Source of the DNA: Anthoceros angustus
Taxonomy: Eukaryota; Streptophyta; Anthocerotopsida; Anthocerotales; Anthocerotaceae
NCBI GenBank assembly: GCA_010909165.1
Contig: MU008217.1
Coordinates: forward strand, 124,001-188,000
Direction: 5' to 3'
Length of the DNA: 64,000 bases
Shown here: in pieces, positions 22,934 through 31,324 of the stretch
How positions within the stretch are numbered: position 1 is the stretch's first letter
Layout: the number at the start of each line of letters is the position of its first letter
Made by a program: the position numbers and the translations under genes
Notes under the pieces: generated by a model
The model's input: only the letters and a program-made list of their open reading frames with translations
Database searches by the model: none
What the model was told of the DNA's origin: nothing

Positions 22934-23290
22934 GATTAAAATTGTCCAGTTGATGCCTAGTATCAGTTTTGGCGAAAAGGCTGTGGACATCGCAAAACGG
23001 CGGGCGGTCTGGGAAGTGGTTATGCCCTTATCCATCTTCTGTGCTGGGGTAGGCGGGCTGATCGCTTCAGCCGTCGGGGTATCAGTCCTGCCCGTGATTG
23101 CGGTCGTCCTCGTTGCGACCGCAATCACGGGCCGATGCGTATGCCCGACGTGATGTCCTTTTCCGGGAGTTGGCCGCCCTGTGGCCGAGCGTCACTCGGT
23201 ACACGGCGGTGTGCGGAACATGTGGTGCCGTCGCCTTTTCCTTTCACCTCGTCTCGGGGTGGATTCCGGAGCGGCTTTCTCCTTTGGTGC
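22899..23290 (+). pseudogene. Bacterial-like small membrane protein, frameshifted
   Basis: A GTG-start frame from 22899 gives a basic/helical segment and then two hydrophobic segments (PLSIFCAGVGGLIASAVGV and VLPVIAVVLVATA). A frame change near 23125 continues as RRDVLFRELAALWPSVTRYT and another hydrophobic segment to 23295. The frame change coincides with a perfect inverted repeat at 23091-23131. No family is recognised. Confidence 0.35.
23091..23131. repeat. Perfect 16-bp inverted repeat, 9-nt loop
   Basis: Left arm CCCGTGATTGCGGTCG (23091-23106) and its exact reverse complement (23116-23131) flank a 9-nt loop. There is no T-run after it, so it is not a standard intrinsic terminator. It sits where two bacterial-like frames change phase. 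Confidence 0.9.
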
Positions 23291-23545
23291 TATGATAGGA
23301 ATGTGACTACCATCAATTCTCACACCACATAGCTGATTCCCCGAATCTCCTCAAACTCTCTAGCATATTACCTCATTTTGTCTTCGGAAGGCCATTGGAT
23401 GTAAATGTCATGAAGTGACTTCCTTATTGCAACACAAAAGTCAATGATTATACAAGACCGCTTCGGTGTGAAGCTGACCTCATCATGGGACTCACTGTGG
23501 GGCACCGCAGGACTCACAACGAGATTTCTTTTTTAGGTGCGGTAC
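23272..23545 (-). pseudogene. PIF/Harbinger transposase fragment
   Basis: On the minus strand the segment reads, with one stop and one shift, DIYIQWPSEDKMR (about 23370-23410), then FEEIRGISYVV and DGSHIPIIAPKEKA (about 23272-23312). The WPSEEEM...F..I.G...VVGAIDGSHI.I.APK series is the N-terminal part of the Harbinger DDE nuclease, including its first catalytic Asp. Homology stops at 23272-23277, exactly where bacterial-like sequence begins, so the second half of the nuclease is missing. Confidence 0.75.
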
Positions 23546-24189
23546 TTCAAGTATTTTGGCGCTTCATTAAAGCTATGTGAGCTTGTCGTCTTCGATGTGA
23601 AAACCACATCAGTGAGGACCACCCGGGCTCGTGAAATTTTGCCGGCCCCGGGTTCACATGTTCGTATGCAGTTAAGTGAACACCGGACTAAGGTCGGTTG
23701 GCTGCAACCATAATCGGATTAGCATGCAAGTACTTTGGGTATACGTTTGTATTTAGTGTCCGCCCGTGCTACAACCAAATGCATATCCATGGTGAGCGCG
23801 ATGGACACAATTCTACCAATGTTGGTGCTCGTCATTACCGCACTTGTCACTATCCTTTCGAGAATGGCAGATTCTTATTGCTGTGCATTTAATTCAGTAA
23901 CCTAGGAAGGAGAGGTCACACATATGGAATTGCAAGCTTCATCATCCTTTAACTGAATGTTTGTTTGGTGATTCTTGCTTCTTGGGACAGAATGCCGAAT
24001 GTTTGCATGACTATGACATGGATTACATTACGATGAATATTACATCAAGTTCCTTATTATATTCTTTTCTTGGAGAATGCCTCCTTCATAAGAGAAGATA
24101 GTGTATAATTCATTTCTCCATTCACAATTCGAATTGCACTCCACCAGTCCTGCACTTTCCGAACCCAAGTTAGAAGAATTGAAGAGAAG
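23546..24189. other. Harbinger interior, no clear gene
   Basis: AT-richer DNA lies between the transposase fragment and the Myb-like gene. It is probably the rest of the same element. I see no clear coding motif. Confidence 0.45.
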
Positions 24190-24706
24190 GCCTTCCGGAT
24201 TCACAATACGACTATTGCCACACCACGAATCCATGTGGTCACACACAAGTTGTTAGAAGTTGGCAGGTAGTGTGTAGCCAACTTGGCTCTAATCTTCGAA
24301 TCCATAGCTCAATGTCCATCTTTGCCACTCGGTATGATCTTCTGGAAGTCATTGATCTTCTTGTAATCAGTCAAGGAGAGATTTCCACTTGTCTTTACAT
24401 TGGATTGTAGTCCTACTGACACCCATGGCATTTGGCTAAGATAACGTTGCACCTCCGATTTGCTGCGGATTTAGTTCTCTCCTTGCTTCCTCTTCCTTGA
24501 TATTTATCCATGTTGTAGCTCCTTCCAAGTTGGAGCACAACCAATTCCTTGCTGTCCAATGTCGACGTGCCTTCTTTGTAGGATGATTTGGCACATCTTG
24601 TGAGGGCAGCTGGCTCAGATTGGAATGTGGCTGCGAAAATGATCTGGGGAGCTATCGTGCAGCAATTCTTCCTTAGATCGGCGCTCATGTTGATTGCTCG
24701 CTCCAA
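24190..24706 (-). pseudogene. Harbinger-associated Myb/trihelix-like protein, decayed
   Basis: The minus strand encodes DKYQGRGSKERTKSAANRR (about 24430-24490). Then, after a shift, come VSRTTIQCKDKWKSLLDDYKK and a segment with IPSGKDGHWAMDS. The pattern of a GVSRT.QC.DKWK..L.D.KKI.DF...IPSGK..YW.M block matches the Myb/SANT-like second protein of PIF/Harbinger transposons, which helps the transposase bind DNA. It is in the same orientation as the transposase fragment, as expected. Frame changes make it a pseudogene. Confidence 0.65.
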
Positions 24707-24830
24707 CGATTGTCCATGTGCCTATGATCTTTGCGTCTTTTGGGAGGATGGAGATGAACTTGTGTTGGTCTATGGAATCGCAACTTTCCTCTACGTTGGA
24801 TTCTAAGAACTACAAAGTTCCTGCACAATT

Positions 24831-25193
24831 AAAGATTGTACTATATAATAATTCAATATAATTTTAAGAAGAAAAATTATGTTAATATAATTAATTAATT
24901 ACTTTATTATAATCATACATCTACCTCAAAGAATCTGATAGTTCCGTACAAAAAGTTGGTACAGCTTGGCACAAGTCTCCTCCAAGTGTAATACGGGTGT
25001 GATGAAAAGGTTACCTATTTGTTTTTTATGAAATTGCTTCCGTGCTACCATAAACTTGTGGCCTCAAGGTGCCAGAAAGCCAGATACATAGTGGGATGGC
25101 TGGGATGGACGGCATTTGCAGCTCGGACTCGGAAGTTGGAAGCCAGGCGAAGTCGTCCATGTAGCGGCGTCTGGGTGCATGGCTGTGTCTGGA
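24831..25193. other. AT-rich intergenic DNA before the START-domain gene
   Basis: A very AT-rich block at 24835-24920 (TTAATTAATTA runs) gives way to normal composition. This probably includes the promoter side of the next gene; I see no clear TATA box that fixes a start site. Confidence 0.45.
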
Positions 25194-25240
25194 AATTGAA
25201 CCCACTGGCTTTGCTGCGGGCATTGCCAGTGGGTTCAATT
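25194..25240. repeat. Perfect 16-bp inverted repeat, 15-nt loop
   Basis: AATTGAACCCACTGGC at 25194-25209 pairs exactly with 25225-25240. The loop is 15 nt. It lies 116 bp upstream of the chosen start of the START-domain gene, so it could be in its 5' UTR. Confidence 0.9.
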
Positions 25241-25355
25241 CAATGGAGTCCCCCGGACCCGAGTAGAAGTGGAAGCGGCAGAGGGCTGAAAATTCAGCGT
25301 GGCATTGGCATTGGGCAGCAATGTGAAGCAACAGGCGTGTTTCTAGTGGACAAAG

Positions 25356-28300
25356 ATGAGGCATGGACGATGGCCCGCAGGAACGAACCGCAGCTGCACT
25401 ATCGTCAACAGAGGAGCTGAACATCACTGGTTGGCAAGCTGGGCTGTGCCTGAGGCGTTTATACCCAGTCTTCCAGGGGTTCCTGGTCTGAAGAAAGGCT
25501 GGTGGGCAGCAGGTGCTGCTTGCGGCGACAGAAAGAGAGAATGGCGTCTGGTTCATGCCAGCTCGGTGCCAAAGTTGACGCCTTTCAAGCTGAGGGCTCG
25601 GTCAAAGGCGCCCAGAGCAAGCGCAACGGGCTTCTGGGAGCCCCAGAACGACTGGGAAAGCATTGCCCACGAGGTTGTCGGAAACCAAGGGGCCTTCAGG
25701 AATGGGGCCAAAGGACGGCATCCCAGGGGGCAGGAGGAGCGGGAAGTGCTTTGCCGGGTGGAGGTGGTGTCGTGGCGAGAGAGACACATCTCTGCTAGCA
25801 TATGCATTGAAACCAGCCCGCAGCGGGTGTGGGATGTGCTCACGGACTACGAGCGCTTGTCGGAGTTTATACCCAACCTTGTCCGCAGGTAGGCCTCTTC
25901 CTCCTGTCAGCTCTCCCCAACTGGAGCACAACTCATCAGGCAGGCATTCGCTTGTGGATGTCCAGTGAGATCATTCCGTGCCCCCATCCGGGAAGGCTCT
26001 GGGTGCTACAGCAGGGCCTGCAGACGGCCATGTACTGGCAGATTCAGGCGCGTGTTGTTCTTGACCTTCAAGAGTTCCCGCGCTCGGTATGTCGGCTCTA
26101 CTCTCGGCTGTTACCAAAATGGTTGCTTTGGTGCTTCGCACAGGCTGGTTGTGAAGGTGTCGTCTGAATGCCTTGTGAAGGGTGATGGCGGAGAGATCCG
26201 GTTTTCCATGGTGGATGGGGACTTCAAACGATATGCTGGCAAGTGGTTTCTCAAGACTGGCCCAAGGTAGGACTTGTTTGCTTTTTCCTTCACCTCTCCA
26301 TTTTCCTTCCTGTCCGATGCCATTCCATTCGTAACGCTCGGCTCCGTGTGGGCATGGTGTGTTTAGGCTCGGGACGACTTTGTTGCACTACGAGGTTAAC
26401 GTTACTCCCAAGCTTTTGTTCCCAGCGGCGTTCATGGAGAGAATCATAAGAGCCGACCTGCCCGTTAATCTTCGAGCTGTGGCTGAGAGGGCAGAGACAG
26501 ATTTAAGGAAAGGCGCATCTAGGTGTGGTGTGGGCTTTCCTCGCGCAAATCCTACCGTCCTCTGTGCTGTTGATGCAAACTCCTCTGCTATGCGATCGAG
26601 TGAGGAGAAAGTTTCGGTTCCGAGTAGAGTAGTCGAAAAAGAGTTTCCAAGGAGGACTGTATTTGGATGGAAGAGATGGAGATCGGAGCTGCCTCCCTGG
26701 AACGGTTTGAGGAGAGTATGCAGTTTCGGAAGGCCCTGTTCTGCAGATGAAGTCCATCTCCGACGCTTCGATGACCTGATGGTATTAAGCGTTCTTTCAT
26801 CCGTTTCTAGCAACAGATTGAAGGGATATAAGCTTTCAATCTGATGGAATGCAGTTTCAGGAAAATGGAGGAGTTCACAGGCGTGTTCTGGCTGCTATAA
26901 CTGTGCAAGCTCCCATCGAAGATGTCTGGACCGTGCTCACAGCTTATGAATGTCTGCCACAGTAAGTCCATTGCGAGACGGTCCTCGTGAACATAGGATT
27001 GGCTCTCTGAAGATGTTGGTAAGACTAACTTTCCTTAGGTCTGTTGCAGATTCATCCCAAATCTGGCAGTGAGTAAAATTCTGTCGATAGACACAGACAA
27101 AAAGCGTCTGCTCCAGGTTCAGCACCTTTCCTGCAGATGTAGACTGGCCCAAAATCGTTTCGCTTTCAAAGGCTCAATACAGGATGAAGGGATACACGCT
27201 CTGATGATTGCGATGACGTCTGCAGGAAGGTTGCAAATGCCTTCTCTACATGGTACTCCATGCAAGGGTGGTTCTTGATTTGTGGGAACGACCACCAAGT
27301 GAGATAGCTTTTGAACAGGTTGAGGGCGATTTCGAATCGTTCTCAGGAAGCTGGACACTGGAGAAACTCGGCAATGAGCACACTCTCCTGAAGTATGCTG
27401 TTGACACAAAGATGCATAAAGACTGCCTTCTTGCAGAGGCCATAGTGGAAGAGGTACTTGTCCATAGCAAATCTGAAGGTTAACACTGTGACGGATTCAC
27501 CACCTCGTCCGTCGTTCCTCGTGGATCTAAGACTCGTTGTTGCAGGTTATCTATGAGGATCTTCCTGCAAACTTATGTGCTATCAGGGACAGGGTTGAGG
27601 TTCACGGCAAACACGCTTTGCAGACCATGGATGACATAGTCACACAGTCAGCTCTTCGAAATGCTGCAGCAACTCCGCTTCACCCTAAGAGCCGTGATAG
27701 ATCAACCGTCGGGCGCGAGGCCAAGGGTACTCCTAGGAGGCGACGTCCAATTCCAGGTCTTCAAAGACACTATGACGTTTTGGAAAGCGAGTTAGGAAAA
27801 TTCATTGCAGAACATGGCAAACCGGGTATCATGCCAATGAGATACGAGTTGAGAAAGCATGGGCGTGTAGACCTTGAGAAGGCCATAGCACGGATGGGTG
27901 GCTCTGCCAAAGTGGCTGAGAAAATGAAGCTCACTCTGGCATATAAACAGCGGAAGCCTAAGGGTTATTGGGACGAACTGGAGAACATCAGTAGAGAGGT
28001 AAGTCTCTTCCCTGATGTTGTCCACAGTGACCCCTTGAGACCAAAGGAACCTGCCATGTCATGGTCATGCTTCTACCGTATGCAGATCCTCATGTTTCAG
28101 GAAGAGAGCGGGAAGGACACTAAATTGATGCCCACAAGGAGATCGTTAGAAAAAGCTGGTGTGCTTGCCTACCTACCTTTCCCCGATCTTCCACGCTTTC
28201 TCAGACTGGTATTTCGTTGGCGTGTGCGGTTCTCAAACGGGGTTTTTTCTTTTCTTGTCTAACAGGGCGCTATGACCTTGCCCGGGCTTTAGAGAAGTGG

Positions 28301-28507
28301 GGGGGCTTGCAGGAGGTTGCCAATCATTTAGGGTTGCACGTGAGATGGTCGAAATCCAGGGTACAGAGGCAACAACTTTCTGTAGATGTTACCAAACTCC
28401 CCGCGATACTGGATACTGAGGGCTCCGAATCTGCCACCAACATGCCTTATAAAATCGCTGTTCTTCCGAAGTCTACGAAATGGCTTACATTTCACAGCGA
28501 TTATTGA
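25356..28507 (+). CDS. Protein with two START/COQ10-like (SRPBCC) domains, probably chloroplastic
   Basis: Ten exons give a 780-residue frame: 25356-25888, 25966-26086, 26157-26266, 26367-26781, 26861-26961, 27050-27116, 27226-27453, 27546-27998, 28086-28158, 28266-28507. Domain 1 (about residues 143-290) opens with SPQRVWDVLTDYERLSEFIPN; domain 2 (about 394-545) with APIEDVWTVLTAYECLPQFIPN. Both are polyketide cyclase/dehydrase lipid-transport folds. The C-terminal third holds HGKPGIMPMRYELRKHGRVD-type repeats, also found in the plant family that includes Arabidopsis At5g08720. These proteins bind lipids or related hydrophobic ligands; the ligand is unknown. The start is the first in-frame ATG after a stop and is uncertain; a further 5' exon encoding a transit peptide is possible. 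The third exon's acceptor is also ambiguous. The gene ends 196 bp from the stop of the convergent KAPA synthase. Confidence 0.88.
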
Positions 28508-28703
28508 GTTTCCTTCCCACAAGGTAGTCTCATGTGTCTGAACTCTCTAAATTGCTGATCCTCCCAAACCACCAAACGTGGCTTGCCTCCCGGTTAACAG
28601 GGCCTCGTCCGACTTTCCTAGGGCCTCCACCTCTGATTTCACTTCGGTCACCTCCAATCAATAGGGACGGTTATGATTTCCATCTCCCAAGTTTCCTATC
28701 AAA

Positions 28704-31124
28704 TCACAGTTTTGAAGACGGGGTTCCATCCGCAGCCAGCTCCCTTTCAGCCAAACCATCCTGTTGAAATTTCACCCCTTTCAGTTCCCTGATGGCTTGG
28801 GTCTGCAGTCTGTTTCTAACCAAAGGGAGAAGCACAGCCACCAGGGAGGTCACATCCGCAGCGGAGTGGGCAGCAGACAATGCTATCCGCAGCCTGCCAA
28901 ACACGCAGAAGCCCTAGCTATGATCAACGCCAGACCGACATCTCGTAAACGACAGGGAAACGACACAGACTAGGAGAGGCAGGTCACCTTGCTGTATTGA
29001 GCGGTACCGTTGGAGGTCGGATTGCAGCGACATGGAAACCAGCTTTTAGCAAATGTCTGTTCAGATGCAAAAAACAAAGGATAAGACGGCGAGCTGCTGC
29101 CTCCTTGACTCAGTTTCCTGGAAAAGCATGTCTACGAACGTCAGACCTGCTAGCAGATAGCGTCTCTTCGGAGCCCTTCAAAACAATTGGAGCAATTGGA
29201 CTTGCTATCGGTATGCCAAGTGCCTCAGAAAGTTGATTCACCCTCTCCCAAAGGGCTTTCTGTCTCCATCTTTCCTCCCTCGCCACGAGTAGTGCAGCTG
29301 GCAAAAGCAACCAGGTGGTGGGTTGAAGTCCTCATGAAGTCACCGGACTAGGACTGCACAATGCTTACAGAAATGGCATTCTTTACCATGAGCAGCAGCG
29401 ACAACAGGTATAGCAAGAGCAGTTGTAAATATAAAAGACCTGCCGCGAGACTGAATCCACTGCTTCCACTTCAGGCTGCAAGACAAGGGTACTCTCAGAT
29501 TACGTAGCACTTTTCTTGGTCCTCGCCAAGGAATTCCTTAAACAATCGGACACAGCTAAAATTTGTGCACAAAAGCAATGAAGGTAGACAACCTGGAAGC
29601 GATGAATCCACCCTGACATCCAACAGCCTTACTGAGGGTGCCGACGTGAATATCAACGTCGTGTTCGACACCCAGTGCCTCAGCCAAACCGCCACCACCG
29701 TCCCCACAAACCAGGGTTGCATGTGCCTGTCACCAAAGGTAACAAAATGGGTACCACAACAGAAGGACTCCAGCTCATGTGTATCAAAGGATACGATGTT
29801 AGGGCGCATACCTCGTCGATAACAAGGAGAAAGCCGTGCTTTTTCTTTAGAGTCGCTAGCTCTTGAAGAGGAGCAAAGTCCCCGTCCATACTAAACAAGC
29901 TGCAAACCACTGCAGAAGAGCGACTAAGACAAATGAAAACGCAAGCAGATGCAGTTCATACCAAGTGCAGAGTTCCAGACTTGGTACTGGGAGAATCAGG
30001 CAAGAGACAGCAGAGATTTTGGCAGACCTGTCAGTTATGACAACTTTCCTGGTACTCTCAGTAGTGGACCTGCAGACATGTGAAGCATGGTCCAATATCA
30101 GCATAAGCAGCTAAGAGCAAACAGCGTTATGTGTGTCCATCGACAACACTTACAGTAACTTGTCCAAGTGCGCCACATCGTTATGGCGGTAGACATGCAC
30201 GACGACATTGCTTTGCCTTTGAGCCACACGCAGTCCATCGATGATGGAAGCATGGTTCAAAGCATCTGAAAAGAATCCAACGACGTCTCCTCGATTCTCA
30301 GGGAGGATGTTGCTTGCTAAGGCTGTGATGACAGCCATGTTAGCAGAAAATCCTGTTGGACACAGCAGGCACTCCTGAACAACAGAGAACAGACAGGTCA
30401 CAAGCTTGAGAGCCGTCACGGACGGAAGAACAACCAAAAATCGAAAGACATGGCATTGCACCGACGCACCTCTGCATGTTTCAAGTCAGCCAGGGCTGAT
30501 TCCAGCAACCGGTGATGGTGGGTGTACCCACACACGAGAGCAGATGCTCTGGGTCCCATTCCGTACTCAAGAGCAGCCTGGAGGCAGTAAGCATTGAAGG
30601 GCAGCAATTTGAAAAAGTACGGTGAAGCATCAAGCTCGCATTCCAGGCCCCAAAGGATGAATGACAGACCTTGGCGGCGGCATTGCGAACTGCCGGGTGG
30701 GAGGAGAGGCCGAGGTAGTCATTTCCCGAAAATAGCAGTAATTTGTGCGGTTGCTGGGAGCTCATTCCCGATGCCAGCTCCATGACGCTCTCCAGGCTCA
30801 AGGCCTCCTCTCCTGTGGGCAGGAAGTACGTTAGGAGGTGAGCAGCTAAGGGACGGACACAGGATGGAGCCGACGGGAAATGCGGATTACGGTACCGCCG
30901 CTGGGGTCGTCCCGCAGCCACGACTGGAAGGTGGCTGGCGACACCTCCACCTCCACAGCAGCTCTGTCCCAGAGCCCGGGCCCGGCAAACGTCTGATATT
31001 CTGAGCCAGCCCAGGAGCCATTGCAGTTGCACCCGGGGCTGATTGGGCGCAGCGACCGCAGGAGCGACTGCTGGGACAGCGCGCTCAGCGAGGCCTGCAG
31101 CCAGGCGTTCCAGGCGTTGGACAT
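28704..31124 (-). CDS. BIO4: 8-amino-7-oxononanoate (KAPA) synthase, peroxisomal
   Basis: Eleven exons on the minus strand give 487 residues: 31124-30896, 30812-30670, 30577-30470, 30374-30154, 30069-30028, 29899-29812, 29726-29593, 29475-29387, 29297-29147, 29056-28988, 28893-28704. All use GT-AG and total 1,464 nt. The enzyme is a PLP-dependent alpha-oxoamine synthase joining pimeloyl-CoA and alanine, the first committed biotin step. Visible motifs are LLFSGNDYLGLSSHP, CLLCPTGFSANMA, SDALNHASIIDG, DSLFSMDGDFAPL, the GTLSKAVG block with the PLP lysine, AIRPPTVP and LRIALSAAH. The product ends SSKL, a canonical PTS1. The start follows the MSNAW...RSLRPI homology; an ATG at 31286 is in frame but extends without homology. 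Plant KAPA synthases are about 475 residues, so it is full length. Confidence 0.95.
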
Positions 31125-31324
31125 CCTGACTGCAGCTGCCGCTGTGCTAGCGGGAGCTGGAGCAAAAGCGCGAGCTCCAGGTTGCGAGACAAGCACAAAA
31201 GGCATGAGATTCGATAACACACATTCCACATTCTCGACACAATCTTTGTCAAAGGACTTCGGTAAGGCCTCTTTGTCAAAGGACATTGCAATATAAAATG
31301 CTGTGTCCCACTGACAGGCCGTTA

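Larger units (their letters stand above)
22094..23275. other. Bacterial-like island, probably planctomycete, with one N
   Basis: The composition changes to dense, intronless, bacterial-style coding. The left part (to 22516) is coded on the minus strand and holds the C-terminus of a planctomycete-type polysaccharide export protein plus a small secreted protein. The right part (from 22518) is coded on the plus strand and holds short overlapping frames. The two meet at the window's only N (22517). The left edge abuts the purine-rich block; the right edge abuts a Harbinger transposase in mid-domain. Contamination or mis-join is the simplest reading; transfer into the nucleus is possible. Confidence 0.7.

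Noticed and set aside
23091-23131. Intrinsic transcription terminator in the bacterial-like island
   Set aside because: There is no T-run after the hairpin and it lies inside coding-like sequence.
25194-25240. microRNA precursor
   Set aside because: The stem is only 16 bp and perfectly paired; plant precursors have longer imperfect stems around a 21-nt duplex.
31125-31286. Upstream ATG at 31286 as the KAPA synthase start
   Set aside because: It is in frame, but the extension includes a short repeated Ser-Phe-Asp-Lys segment without homology, while the ATG at 31124 matches the family N-terminus and length.
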